64,000 bases of DNA from Henricia sp. BOLD:AAB3569 (GCA_037783545.1 JBBELK010000620.1:2046001-2110000), one strand, 5' to 3'. Shown: positions 1-10,786, numbered from the stretch's first letter. Program-made: numbers and translations. Notes: generated by a model not told the origin, from the letters alone.

Positions 1-247
1 ATCAATACATAATTTACGTACCCAAAATTTTATTTCATGAGTTGACTAAAATAAAATCGTGCATGGATTTTCCAGGTTTTCTGCAGTATTACTGCATCTA
101 TGATGCTGAAATTTCTACAAGGCAGTTTATCAACATTACTATTTAGTTATGTAATGCTGTCGTTCCTGTTTCTATTAGTTGTCCAGTCGTGTAATATGTC
201 TTAAACAACATGAAGTTGGACTTAGTTAAACTTGATTTTGTTTTCAG

Positions 248-400
248 ATTTTGGCCTTTCTGCTCAAGAAGAAGAAACACCTGTTAAACAGCCACATTCT
301 GCATCTGACGTTCTCATTGGTTGGAACCATCGACAGTGGACGAGAGACGACCATTATCCCACATCGGACGGCGTTTGAAGACCTGCTGTGTGATTTAGAG
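248..400 (+). CDS. WDFY3: WDFY3 window exon 1
   Basis: Residues 1-51, 51 codons, phase 0 at both ends, between tttcag and gtaaat. It carries LLNSHILHLTFSLVGT, one of the best conserved blocks of the ALFY middle region. This is the first exon in the window; the upstream 247 bases are intron. Confidence 0.93.
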
Positions 401-421
401 GTAAATGATGCAACCATTGTA

Positions 422-510
422 TAAGGGGCAATCCAAAGTTGTCAACATTTTCACAGTTTTACAGAGCGTAATATTTTTCAAGACCCCCCTCCCTCCCCCG
501 AAATACTACT
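422..510 (+). repeat. short dispersed repeat (rccaaagttgtcaaca)
   Basis: About 80 bp linking gtccaaagttgtcaaca to a C-rich tract (caagacccccctccctcc) and gaaatacta. The same unit recurs at 3776-3915 (split), 34410-34460 plus 34655-34735, 47708-47765 and, inverted, 48360-48450. It often abuts other elements. No coding. Confidence 0.75.
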
Positions 511-512
511 CA

Positions 513-1033
513 TTAAAGGCCCAGTGTAGTATCATTTGCAATGACCCCAAAAAGTAATCGACGAGTTTACAGGGGAAAAGTCCTGAAAGTAAAGATTGAA
601 TTAATAGCAACTACCCAATGAAAGGTTTCCGCTCAAAATTATATAATTTTACCAGAAAATAATTTATTTAGATCGTTTGCAAACGATTTACTTATTTTTT
701 GTTCGCATCTACGCGGTCCAAAATGCATGGGCGCTGTGTACTCCGTGTGCGTGTTCCAACGCGATGCATTTTTATGGATCGCGCGCACACGCAGTATGTG
801 TGCCACAGAGTGCATGACGCAAGTCACATAGTACCAGATCAACTGAGAACAAATATTTGAAACAACCCGCCAAGACCAGAAAACCACATATGGATTTTCA
901 GGGTTTTTTTTAAACGTGGTACATTTGACAAAGCTGAGATTTCTTCGGATGAGTTTGTTGATGTCTTTCTTTTGATTTATAATGGTTTTATTCGCAGAAT
1001 CGCTCAAAAACAGATCATCTACAGGGCCTTTAA
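513..1033 (+). mobile_element. MITE family A, copy 1 (TTAA-bounded)
   Basis: 521 bp with termini TTAAAGGCCC and its complement. Inverted copy at 7763-8281 and a left-truncated copy at 36667-37126. TTAA at both ends suggests a TTAA-targeting transposon such as piggyBac, by inference. No transposase. Confidence 0.85.
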
Positions 1034-1127
1034 TAGTCCAAGTTGTATATCAACTTGTGTTCTTAGCATGAATAGCACAACACCAATCAATTGTAATACA
1101 CATCACATAAGATTTTTACTGCTAACC
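1034..1127 (+). repeat. flank shared with MITE A copy 3
   Basis: The ~95 bp right of MITE A copy 1 (to gctaaccca) match 37127-37220 next to copy 3, but are absent beside copy 2. Either the family has a longer form or both copies sit in the same host repeat. Confidence 0.65.
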
Positions 1128-1268
1128 CATTTTTAAAGCAAACAAAATTTGGATTAAGCACATTTCTCTGCAAAACGGCTTAATGAAATTGGTTACGAAG
1201 TTACGAAGATTTTTGAAAAACCTTGATTTATATCTGATACGTTCACCTATCCATCTGCCCATTGACAG

Positions 1269-1504
1269 GTCTGGCACAACGCGCCCTACGATCTCCAACG
1301 CTCACTCTACGATCATTTCTACGAGCTCCTGACCGATTCTAGCGAAACCGACAAGAATCGTAAAATGTTGCGTCAGTTACGCATGGCCAACAGGCTACTG
1401 TACATGCTCCATGACCCCACGCTGACCCACGCAACGATTCAGTCCATCGCTAACCTTCTTGGTGTTATGCTCCAAGGAAACTCAAGTAGTGGAGACCTGC
1501 TTCT
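1269..1504 (+). CDS. WDFY3: WDFY3 window exon 2
   Basis: Residues 52-130. It starts VWHNAPYDLQRSLYDHFYEL, matching the VWLHAPYELHLSLFEHFIEL block of vertebrate ALFY, and is mostly alpha-helical. It ends in phase 2 (CT) before gtgagt. A 145-bp TA-flanked MITE begins 9 bases after the donor. Confidence 0.92.
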
Positions 1505-1513
1505 GTGAGTATA

Positions 1514-1655
1514 GACCGTAGCCAATAGCTGCCATCTTGTGGGGCAACGTTTGTTGCTTAAATTGGTCAACAATGTAAGCACAAAATGTGCAACCATGCA
1601 TGTCCTCAATGAACAAAGAAACTGCCCTACAAGATGGCAGCTATTTGATACGGTC
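1514..1655 (+). mobile_element. MITE family B, copy 1 (palindromic, TA-flanked)
   Basis: About 142 bp. Termini GACCGTA and TACGGTC with longer inverted arms (aatagctgccatcttgt and its complement), flanked by TA on both sides: mariner-like. Starts 9 bp after the exon 2 donor. Further copies at 7162-7301, 9531-9626 (left half) and 42189-42330. Confidence 0.88.
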
Positions 1656-1824
1656 TATTTGGTGTTTTCAAGTCGAATGTCGAGTATCATCAGTTTAGGC
1701 CATTTAACTAGTTGAAACCGGGATTATTTTTCGCAAAAAAATGCAAATTTAAAAACAAAAGGGAAATTTGATTGGCCGATTTTGTCTTAACGGAGGCTCT
1801 GACTATTTCATGGAAACTGTAACC

Positions 1825-2404
1825 TTAAAGGGCCTGTGACATCCAAAATAACTTTGTGCCTAAGCTTTGCTTCATAATGATGGAATACTTGTTCAGCAAG
1901 CCATACTATTGTTCGTTTGGATGTAAAATCAATAAAAAGTGGCCTTTTGCAACTTTGAAGATTTCATTGCAATAAATCACAGACAGAGGGCGCTGTTTTG
2001 AGTGCATCACATAAGAAGACAGAAGGGAAAAGTTAGGAAAAAACATAAGACTTTAAGTTGGACTTGTGGCAAATTGCTGCAGTTTCTACCCCCAGTTTTA
2101 TCATGGCTTACAGCAGGCAACATGTAAATCAAACTCAAACAGCCATGGATTACAAAAGTTTCAGGAAAATTGAGAAAAAAGTGGAATCGTTTGTGCACAA
2201 TTGTATGTGATTTTCCTGTCTGTGCCTCTTGTGACATAGTGACCTTGGTCATGAATATGCATATTTGCATTAGCATAAAAACTAAAAACCTTCGTTTTAA
2301 CCCCCAAAGCAAGCTCCAAATAGGATTTTTATGACTTTAACTGAGTAGAGTGGTTTTAAAGCATAGATTTCATTGATAAAAATCCTAAATAAGGGGCCCT
2401 TTAA
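1825..2404 (+). mobile_element. MITE family C, copy 1 (TTAA-bounded)
   Basis: 580 bp with termini TTAAAGGGCC and GGGCCCTTTAA. Close copies at about 6591-7154 and 12236-12836 share the inner catgaatatgcatat and tttgtgcacaattg motifs. Terminal similarity to family A suggests one superfamily. Confidence 0.88.
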
Positions 2405-3118
2405 AGGTTTGCTAGCTTCAGAGGCAAAATTTGCTGAACTCTAGTGACGCAACAATGCCCGTTCCCAAGCACTCGCGTGCATAAGCACGCCATGGCCATG
2501 AAATAGCCGTAAGGTTTGCTCAACGTTTCTGCTACAGTAAGCACACGTTCTCAGCTAGAGCTTAAGCACCGCCATGAAATTGGCCCCAGGACAAGCACCA
2601 AAAATGTCTACATTAAGTTGTATGAATCTTATTACCAAAAGATCATTCTTTGTAACACTCCGAGTCAACCATACAACTATACATTGCCAGAATGTGTTTA
2701 CACGTTCTGCAACGTCAAGTGGTTAATTAGGATTTTCTGATGTAATTTTACTGTGACCTGTGGTAAAATCTTTATAATATGCTCGGGTGGGACTTGAACC
2801 AACTACGTGCAAGCGGAATGACGTAACAATACAGCCACTCATTGTTTGTGTTGAGTACGTCAAATTTGCTATAGTTTTTATTACGCTCTTTAACTGATTA
2901 GCCCTCAGCACTAGAGCCACATCCGAAGTCTCTGGAGCATTTTTAGTAACAAAATTCTGCTTTAGCGAAGCGCCTACGATGTCGAATTCACGGACCAATG
3001 CTAAACCCCATAGGCCATTTTATTATAGTACTCCAAACAATCCCATGAACCCATGCGTGATGTGGTTTTGTTTACATTGTTGGCGTCATCTCTCATTCGG
3101 TCAATTTCCTGCCACCAG
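2405..3118. other. intron, nothing recognised
   Basis: Remainder of the exon 2-3 intron. No coding signal. A tRNA-like stretch on the minus strand (2783-2860: a ggttcaagtcc-like B box within gctcgggtgggacttgaacc) hints at a decayed SINE. Confidence 0.5.
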
Positions 3119-3234
3119 TGTTGGTCAGTTCATTGCGTCCACCTTGCCCAACTTGTCAGCTGATGAGAGAACAGTCACCATGGATGAACTGCAGTGTCTC
3201 GTCTCGGATACGGATTCGCAAAAGGGAAGTCGAG
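3119..3234 (+). CDS. WDFY3: WDFY3 window exon 3
   Basis: It completes the split Leu codon and continues VGQFIASTLPNLSADERTV, aligned with FGQFISSTLPTF of vertebrate ALFY. An acceptor at ccaccag fixes the start, because the next AG (3128) would break the frame. It ends in phase 1 before gtaaac. Confidence 0.88.
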
Positions 3235-3963
3235 GTAAACAAAATAAAAGGTGTTTCACTTGCTTTTTATTTGAAAATAAAAGACACAATTTCGTCATCA
3301 AAACTTGTGCATCTGTCAGTTGTTTTCTGCACTCCTCCCCTTGCCCTGCCCCACTCCTTAGGTGGGGATTTGGTGGTCACTTTTTTAATGCCCCACGGTA
3401 GGAATTTGAAAAACATTTATATTGTCAACTAGCCACTGAGACCTGGGTCCTATTTCATAAAGCCCACTTAGAAACATTCCTAAATAAACAATCTTAACTT
3501 ATGTTTTTAAAGATAGGGAAAATTAGATTTTATTGTTCATAAATCCACTTAAGAATGTTTTTAACTTATATGAAAAAGGAGTCGGGTCGTGCATTCAAAT
3601 CAAGTAACAGTTCTCGCCAGTTAGTACAAATTGTCAAGCAATGTATTTAGATCAAGTAGTAGGGGGGCAGAGGGGTGACAACACAATACTTTTTGAGCCC
3701 CAAGCGCCGCCATACCCCCCCGCCCCGCGACACCAGTGGATAGGGTGTTGATTATCCCTCATACTGTCTTCTCTTTGGGGCCGTCCAAAGTATTTTTCAA
3801 GAGCCCCTCCCACCCCCTGAAATACATTTATTTGTCAACATTTTATAGTGCATGTAAAGTCCTAAAGGCCCTCAACCTCCTCCCCCTTCCTACACTCTGT
3901 AGACCCGTAAAAATGATGAAAACGGCCTGTTAATGCTCGATAATTTGCCATTTTTTAATCCAG

Positions 3964-4090
3964 ACAACGAGAGTATGTCTGAAGACTGGACTGGGAATGT
4001 ATCACCCCACGGCATTCACCTCAGGAATGTGCTACTTGATGTCATCTTGAAATTACTTGTCACACCCAATACACACAGTGTCAGCCCAAG
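3964..4090 (+). CDS. WDFY3: WDFY3 window exon 4
   Basis: Residues 169-211. The N-terminal part is a variable linker (NESMSEDWTGNV); the C-terminal part HLRNVLLDVILKLL matches the LRNRLLDILLKL helix of ALFY. Acceptor aatccag, donor gtatgc, ends in phase 2. Confidence 0.9.
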
Positions 4091-4109
4091 GTATGCTCAA
4101 ACAGTCATT

Positions 4110-4545
4110 AATTAGGGATTAAAAGTAGGTTTGGCCAATCTTAAACATACGTTTAAAAACAGCTAGGGGTCCTGGGCGCTGATAATGCCCGAGCCGGCAC
4201 TTTTTCGTGTAAATCGGTAAAACTCAACAAAATTAGCTCGTCGTTTTGCATTCACTTTCCTACAGTGTCAACACCGCGTTTGTACAACTGCTAGCTGTGC
4301 GTGAATTTGTTTTTGTTCGATCGCGTGCGTAATGCAGGCGTGTTGCGCCCTCACGCACACGACCATGCACAATTTGCTTTCGGGCGCGTGCAGTTTCTGA
4401 GTGCATGTGCGTGTTCTGTATACCTGTGGGCACAAACGCGGGCCAGCCGGCCGGGCATTATCACTGGTCATTATCGCTAGTTTAAGACTCCATGTGACGT
4501 GCTCTCGGCCAATAGGGATGCGTAAACTGTCTAAGGTATTTATAA
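4110..4545 (+). mobile_element. MITE family E, copy 1
   Basis: Starts attagggattaaaagtagg and ends near the gcgtaaactgtc block. A second copy is at 41030-41505. Its GC-rich middle (ttcgatcgcgtgcgtaatgc and around) is related to the middle of family D, so D and E share ancestry. Confidence 0.75.
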
Positions 4546-4749
4546 ATGCTTTATCGAAATAACTGGGCCCAAATCCATGCATGGTCTTTGTGTTAAATGA
4601 ATGGTATAAAAAAAATTCTGCAGACAATTAATAAATAAAAAAATAAGCATAAGGTACCATTTTACACAGGAGAAAATAATGTGGTAGTTGTTACCATTGC
4701 TATCAACACTGTGAGTGAGGTTTCTCACATCAATTTATGAAGTAAATTT

Positions 4750-4900
4750 GTGAGTGACTGCAAATCTCGTCTGGATTTTTGTAACTCTCTTTTGTACCAT
4801 TTACCGTCATCTCAAATTGCACGTCTTCAGAAACTCCAAAACTGTGCAGCTCGTGTTGTAACTCGTTGTACACGTAGAACTCTCATTACACCTATTATGC
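4750..4900 (+). mobile_element. LINE 3' fragment, left half (split by insertion)
   Basis: Reads DFCNSLLYHLPSSQIARLQK then LQNCAARVVTRC, the C-terminal end of a CR1/L2-type non-LTR reverse transcriptase. The ORF breaks after LITPI and resumes at 5516 with LHWLPV; a second LINE lies between. Degenerate, no RT catalytic core. Confidence 0.82.
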
Positions 4901-5515
4901 ATTTATTTATTTATTTATTTATTTCTTATTTATACTGGGGAACCTATATTCAGTTTATAAAAACTGTTCTCCCATAGTTAAAATATGTAAAAAATAAGCA
5001 TTAAAACAACAAGAATAATTGATTAAAAATACAATCACAAAACAATTACAGATTTTGAGAGAGGTGCTCCTTAAGCGTGTTTAAGCTTGTTGGAAGAGGA
5101 TTCTTCAGTAACAATGGCAGCTTGTTCCATGATTGCACACCCCGGAATTGAAAAGTTCTCTTACCAAATTCTGTCCTTGGGCAAGGGAGGCAGAGATTAC
5201 CTGCTACACAATACCTAGTTCGATAAGAGTGTTGCTCACTAACATAAGAAAACAAGCTGCTAAGGTATGTCGGAACCATACCACTTAAGCATTTGTAAAC
5301 CATTACATTAAGATGGCGTTCACGTCTAACTTGTAGGCTATCCCATCCCAATTTGTTAAAAACAAATGAGCTTGATGTTCCTGGTGGAACCTTTAAAATA
5401 ACTCTTCCAGTCCGATTTAACATAACATCAAGACGTTGCACGTGTGTTTTGGCAGCATTGCCCCAAACAAGGTCACAATAATCAAATTGTGTAAAAATGA
5501 ACGACTTGACAAAAA
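4900..5515 (-). mobile_element. 5'-truncated LINE inserted in another LINE
   Basis: On the minus strand: FTQFDYCDLVWGNAAKTHVQ, LQVRRERHLNVMVYKCLSG and FQFRGVQSWNKLPLLLKN, the last ~160 residues of a non-LTR retrotransposon protein. The (TTTA)n at 4897-4925 is its tail in reverse. It is open to its stop at 5046, so it looks younger than its host LINE. Confidence 0.85.
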
Positions 5516-5848
5516 GATTAAGCGTCCTAATGGGCATTCGCTTCATTGGCTCCCTGTTGTACAACGAATTGAGTTCAAAATTCTTCTGACAATTTATCAT
5601 ATTGTACATGGCTCTCCACCAGCATATAACAGCAGTATAATTAAATTACAGCAACATGGCGCTCGTTACCTCTGCTCTTACAGTGCTTGCCAGCTGACAG
5701 TTCAACGTACCACCAACACATGGGGAGATAGATCATTTTTACATGCTGGTCCATTCCTGTGGAACAAACGTCCTCAGACCATCCGTTCACTCACAAATCT
5801 CTCTGATTTTAAGAGTGCACTCAAAACAAACATGTTTAACCTTCTTTT
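5516..5848 (+). mobile_element. LINE 3' fragment, right half
   Basis: Continues the fragment at 4750: HSLHWLPVVQRIEFKILLTI, GDRSFLHAGPFLWNKRPQ and SDFKSALKTNMF, the typical C-terminus of CR1/L2 ORF2. Ends where an inverted SINE tail (TTA)n begins. Confidence 0.85.
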
Positions 5849-6220
5849 TTATTATTATTATTATTATTATTTCTGGTATTCATACCAAGGATTCCTCAAT
5901 AGTGCTCATTGCACTGTCACTCGCAAGCGTGAGGAAACCCATGAAGAATTAGAATTATAATTAGAAATGGCCAGAGACACCGGGGATGATCCCCCTTGCT
6001 CTTCACGAAAGAATGCTCTGGGATCTTTAGAGTGCGTTTTCATTACCTAACACACTGGACCAACGGCTTTACATCCCTTCTGAAGGATGGAGCAAGTGTG
6101 GTTGAGTGCCTTGCCCAAGGGCACAGGTACCGTAGCCGTGCATGGGGAGGTTCAAACCTGCAACCCCAAGTTTTCACCTATGATTGCGAGTCAATGACCT
6201 AAACCGCTCGGCCACGGTAC
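5849..6220 (-). mobile_element. tRNA-SINE family 1, copy 1
   Basis: Minus-strand SINE: tRNA-like head with A box ccgtggccgagcgg (end at 6220) and B-box region ggttcgaac-like, body with cactcaaccacacttgctcc, and an (AAT)n tail at the left. Other copies: 12966-13334, 26911-27257, 29103-29346, 34971-35345, 60014-60205. Confidence 0.9.
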
Positions 6221-6367
6221 TAAGTATTCTGTTTCATTGTTATGCGCCATGAGCGTCATTTATGACGGATACCGGCGCAGTATAAATATTCGTTATTATT
6301 ATTATTATTAATGTTGTATTCAACAAGTTGAATGTAATTCATCGAGGGCGTTTTTTTACCATGGCAG

Positions 6368-6585
6368 TATGTGCGAGGAGATCCAGAAGGTTCTAGGCTA
6401 TGATTGGCTGTTACTCCTCATGCAAAGCCACGTTCATTCCACGACCGTCATCGCGGGACTGCGCATTCTCCTCGCTATGCTACACAGTCTGTCGGCGATC
6501 AGCAAATTCCGCGATGGAACATTCGGTGGTGGATGGCTGGATCAGACTGAAGCAGTGCTGCAGAACAGGATGGGAGTAGTTCTTG
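6368..6585 (+). CDS. WDFY3: WDFY3 window exon 5
   Basis: Residues 211-283. Conserved blocks are VLGYDWLLLLM, HSTTVIAGLRILLAML and GGGWLDQTEAVLQNRMG. It ends in phase 1 (Gly) before gtaagc. Homology to a TTAA-bounded MITE begins within about ten bases of the donor. Confidence 0.94.
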
Positions 6586-6590
6586 GTAAG

Positions 6591-7154
6591 CCTCTGACAT
6601 GCTAAACAACTTTTTGCCTAATCTTTGCTTCATATTATGGATTACTTGTTCAACAAGACATGCTATTGTTCGTTTGGATGTAAAATCAATAAAAGGTAGC
6701 CTTTTTTAACTTTGAAGATTTCATTGCAATAAACCACAGACAGAGGGCGCTGTTTGGAGTGCATCACGCAAGGAAGACAGAAAGGAAAAGTTAAGAAAAA
6801 ACATAAGACTTCAAGTTCGACTTGTGGCAAATTGCTGCAGTTTTCTCCTCCAGTTTTATCATGGCTTACAACAAGAAACATGTAGAACAAACTCAAACAG
6901 TCATGGATTACAAAAATTCCAGGACGTTTGAGAAAAAGGTAGAATCTTTTGTGCACAGTTGAATGTGATTTTCCTGTGTTTGCCTCTTGTGACATCGTGA
7001 CCTTGGTCATGAATATGCATATTTTCATTAGCATAAAAACTTAGTTTTAACCCCCAAAACAAGCTCCAAATAGGATTTTTATGATTGTAACTGAGTATAT
7101 TGGTTTTATAGCATAGATGTCATTGATAAAAATCTCAAATAAGGGGCCCTTTAA
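6591..7154 (+). mobile_element. MITE family C, copy 2, abutting a splice donor
   Basis: Homology to copy 1 starts at cctctgacat, a few bases after the exon 5 donor (gtaag at 6586), and runs to GGGGCCCTTTAA at 7154. The left TTAA terminus has been lost or merged with the splice site. Confidence 0.82.
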
Positions 7155-7161
7155 AGGGATG

Positions 7162-7301
7162 TAGACCATATCGAATAGCTGCCATCTTGTAGGGCATCTT
7201 TTATTGTTTCAATTGGTCAACAATGAAAGCACAAAATGTGCAACCATGCATGTCCTCACGGAACAAAGAAACTGCTCTACAGCTATTCGATACTTTCTAT
7301 A
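7162..7301 (+). mobile_element. MITE family B, copy 2
   Basis: tagaccatatcgaatagctg ... cagctattcgatac; the right arm is shortened. It sits 7 bp from the end of MITE C copy 2. Confidence 0.82.
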
Positions 7302-7351
7302 GGGCCAGACACATTGTCCGAAAGAATGTAACATCCTGATTATTGAGAGCA

Positions 7352-7762
7352 TGTGCTATCTAGTGGCTAAACAGCTGTGCTCATGATTGAGCGGTTGTGG
7401 GTTCGATCCTCACTAGTCAAACATGTTTGTGTTTGTGGACAACACATTTAATTTTAATTGGCTCGTCAACCCAAGCAATATTTCGGGAGCTGTTAGGGGG
7501 AATGCCACAATCCAACTGCTGATAGGGTTGTGCCACCTAGTTGAAGCAAGATGGTTCTGGTGATTCCCTGATGGCCGTGGTAATAATGGCAACGGCGCCA
7601 GGAGTTGCCTGTAGGGGGAATGCCACAATCTAACTGCTGATAGGGTTGTGTGCCTTGGCCAGGTAACCACCTAGTTGAAGTGAAATTGTTCTGGTGATTC
7701 CTGATGGTAGTAATAGGAATGGCAACAAGATTTTGTGAAATTGGCTGCTGGTGGCATTGCTG
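7352..7762 (+). mobile_element. tRNA-SINE family 2, copy with duplicated tail
   Basis: Head gctatctagtggctaaacag with B box gggttcgatcc. The body segment (gggggaatgccacaatc to tggttctggtgattcc) is present twice, at 7495-7580 and 7614-7710. Other copies at 10408-10682 (minus), 15345-15668 and 44119-44437. Confidence 0.82.
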
Positions 7763-8281
7763 GTAAGGCCCTGTAGATGATCTGTTTTTTAGCGATTCTG
7801 CGAAAAAACCATTATAAATCAAAAGAAAGACATCAACAAACTCATCCGAAGAAATTTCAGCTTTGTCAAATGTACCACGTTTAAAAAAAATATGAAAATC
7901 CATATGCGTTTTCCTGGTCTTGGCGGGGTGTTTTAAATATTTGTTCTCAGTTAATCAGGTACTATGTGGCTTGCGTCATGCACTCTGTGGCGCACATCAT
8001 ATACTGCGTGTGCACACGATCCATAAAAATGCATCGCGTTGGAACACGCACACGCAGTACACGGCGCCCATGCATTTTGGACAAAAAATAAGTAAATCGT
8101 TTGCAAATGATCTAAATAATGTCATCTTTACGGATTATTTTCTGGTAAAATTATATCATTTTGAGCGGAAACCTTTTATTGGGTAGTTGCTATTAATTCA
8201 ATCTTTACTTTCAGAACTTTTCCCCTGTAAACTCGTCGATTACTTTTTTGGGTCATTGCGAATGATACACTGGGCCTTTAA
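7763..8281 (-). mobile_element. MITE family A, copy 2 (inverted)
   Basis: Reverse-complement copy of 513-1033, with the right terminus GGGCCTTTAA intact and the left one altered to GTAAGGCCC. Lies directly upstream of the exon 6 acceptor region. Confidence 0.86.
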
Positions 8282-8366
8282 CCGTAATCCTGACCAGAAT
8301 ATCCCAAACAAAACAAATTTTCAATATTCCTTTTCTCATTCAAATTATGATTGTTTCTACTTACAG

Positions 8367-8554
8367 GTTTCAACCTTGGCAAAGGAAAGAAAGGACCCCA
8401 GAACCGTGAGATCAACCAGGAGACATGCCACATGCCAGGGTTTACTGTGATGCAATGGCTGCTGCCAAAACACGCCTGCGTGCCGGAGATCTACTTGCTG
8501 TTGATGGCCATGTCACTGGGACAGCATGTTAGAGAACTGCCGGAAAACTGCCAG
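8367..8554 (+). CDS. WDFY3: WDFY3 window exon 6
   Basis: Residues 284-346. It carries FNLGKGKK and REINQETCHMPGF, then LPKHACVPEIYLLLMAM and ELPENCQ, in the order seen in vertebrate ALFY. Phase 2 in, phase 0 out (CAG before gtagga). Confidence 0.93.
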
Positions 8555-8737
8555 GTAGGAAAAGCTACGTTGTCCTGATCATAAGTGTGTTTACAAATGT
8601 CAAATTCACTGTAGTTTATATTGCACATTTCAACTGATTGTGGTGCAGTTAGCCCCTGGCATTGTACCCACCGCTGTCTACAACTCATTGGTTTTACCCT
8701 CCTCCAAACCTGTTCCCTCAACTTCCCCTGACAAGTA

Positions 8738-9325
8738 AATAGACCGATCCAGTAAGCTCCGCCCATTTTGGAATTGACCAATCACAGCCTCAGGTTTAGG
8801 TAACCAAAAAGCGGATCTCCATTTTGGTTACCCGAGTCCTCAAAATTGTGTGCACAAAGCTATGGCAAATGCAGCACGAGTGATGCAAAAACACCATTAA
8901 CATCATTTTTATCAGCACAGAGGAGGCTAGCGGGTTTAAAACGGATTGTAATAAGACTATCCTAACCTACTTTTAATCCCTTCATAAATGTGTTTTTGTG
9001 TAAACGTGAAAAACTTACCAAAATTAGCTTGTCGTTATGCTAAGTTTTGCATTCACTTCGTTCTAGATGTGTGTCGAGATGTTTTTGTTCGATGGCGCGC
9101 GTTATGCGTATTGCAGGCGTGTTGTACATGCACGCATACGACCGGATACCTAAGTGCACATTTTGCGTTCGAGCGTGCAGTTTCTGTGTGCGTGTGCGTG
9201 TGCTGACCAGGGCGCGGACGCTGACGCACGGCACGGCCACGCGACTCTACTGCACACGTACATGGCACATGTGGCATGTTGCTAGGTAATTTCTAAATGG
9301 GCGGAGCTTACTGGATCGGTCTATT
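8738..9325 (+). mobile_element. MITE family D, copy 1 (long TIRs)
   Basis: 588 bp. Nearly perfect 30-bp TIRs beginning aatagaccgatccagtaagc and ending in the complement; next to TA. The GC-rich middle explains the overlapping reading frames there, which are not genes. Second copy at 18287-18865. Confidence 0.9.
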
Positions 9326-9364
9326 GTTCTATAACCCTTTGTATTCCGTTTCTCCTTCATACAG

Positions 9365-9499
9365 CTTGATCTGAATTCAATGTGGCAGTTTATATTCGGC
9401 GTTCCTACCAATCAACCGCTGTCTAATCGACTATCAACCAACATCTGCACTGATGCTATACTGGTCATTCTGGCACAGATACGAGCTATGCTTAACCAC
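9365..9499 (+). CDS. WDFY3: WDFY3 window exon 7
   Basis: Residues 347-391. It starts LDLNSMWQFIFGVP, equivalent to the FDLDSIWTFIFGVP block; the rest is an amphipathic helix ending MLNH. Phase 0 at both ends, donor gtgagt. Confidence 0.91.
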
Positions 9500-9530
9500 G
9501 TGAGTCATAAAAACTAAACAAATTAATAAA

Positions 9531-9626
9531 TAAACCATATCAAATAGCCGCCATCTTGTAGGACAAGTTTTTGGAAATTTAAATTGGTCAACAATGCAAG
9601 CACAAAATGTGCTACCATGCTGTTTG
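9531..9626 (+). mobile_element. MITE family B, copy 3 (left part only)
   Basis: aaaccatatcaaatagccgc through acaaaatgtgctaccatgc; the right arm is absent. Confidence 0.75.
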
Positions 9627-10400
9627 GCCGCCGATCAGCGATCCACATATTCATTGTTGTCTGTGGAATATGTGAATGGGAATATGAGTGGGAACGAGTC
9701 TAGCTAAAGCTAGCTTCACGCAGACGGCCGGCCGGCCGGCCGCGTTTCCATGTATTATTTGGCTGCATTCATTATGTGAGCTCACGTAGTAGTACAGACT
9801 GACACTGAAGCTAGTATAGCTTCTGTAAGTGGAAACGTCCATGTCTCCGAAAATGCGTTATTTCTCGAGACTAGTGTCGCGACAAAGTCAAAGAAGGCCA
9901 GAATAATGGAGACTCCTCCCAAGAAAAGAAGGAGCCTTTCTGAACAGAAATACCTTCCAGAGTTCTCTATACGAATGAGTGGCCTGTTATTGTGCGATCT
10001 AAGCTTGACAGTTTCCATGCATTTTGCGTTCTTTGCAAGTGCGACTTCAGCGTCAGACATGCGGGCAAGAAATTGTCAGTTTTATCATCACGGAACTACG
10101 GCCTAGATACATGGCGATACACGTACATGTACATGTAGTAGGCTTGGGGATTGCCAACATTTTTAAAATTGAATTCGATTGCCTTCAAGAAATGTGATTC
10201 CATTCAGATTTGATTCCATTTTTAAAACAAAATTTGGCACTATAATATTAACAAATCTTGCGAACCTGACTTGTAACACTGCAATTTTTCTGGTATTTTG
10301 TAACTTCTGCGTCCATTAACATTTGGAATCGCCGCGTACGACCTGAAATCGGCAAAATACTTTTCGGCAATGCTAGTGCTACTCTTTTTTGGAATCCGAT
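9627..10400. other. intron, nothing recognised
   Basis: Includes a 16-base alternating ggcc run near 9727-9742 and a tgtacatg-type stretch at 10121-10137. No coding signal or repeat partner found in the window. Confidence 0.5.
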
Positions 10401-10407
10401 GTTGTCA

Positions 10408-10682
10408 TCTCTGCTCCTGGCGCTGTTGCCATTATTATCACTGCCATCAGGAATTCACCATGCAGCACCATTTTGCTTCAACTAGGTGGCTGCCCGGCCA
10501 ATGCACACAACCCCATTAGCAGTTAAATTGTGGTGTTCTCCCTAATGGCTCCTCAAATTACTTAGGTTGACGCGGCAATTGAGACTAATGTCTTGCCTAT
10601 GGACACAAACATGTTGGCTCTAGTCAATCTCAAATCCTAGACTTGATTTGAGTCTAGCTGTGTACCCACTAGACCACACATA
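10408..10682 (-). mobile_element. tRNA-SINE family 2, minus copy
   Basis: Reverse complement of the 15345 copy: tail side gcgctgttgccattattatc at the left, tRNA-like head at the right ending cccactagaccacac. Degraded. Confidence 0.8.
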
Positions 10683-10786
10683 CTCTAAATAATTGTTTTC
10701 AATCCTAAAATGTTATTTTAAATTGAATTACATACGGCTGACACACACACAAAAAAACTTAAAATTAATGTTTGCAGAGATTCTTA

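Noticed and set aside
5436..5960. 174-residue plus-strand open frame
   Set aside because: It fuses the antisense of the inner LINE, the outer LINE C-terminus and an inverted SINE tail; a chance chimera, not a gene.
9040..9289. CG-rich overlapping frames on both strands that could suggest a CpG-island gene
   Set aside because: They fall in the middle of MITE D and recur in its second copy at 18590-18840.
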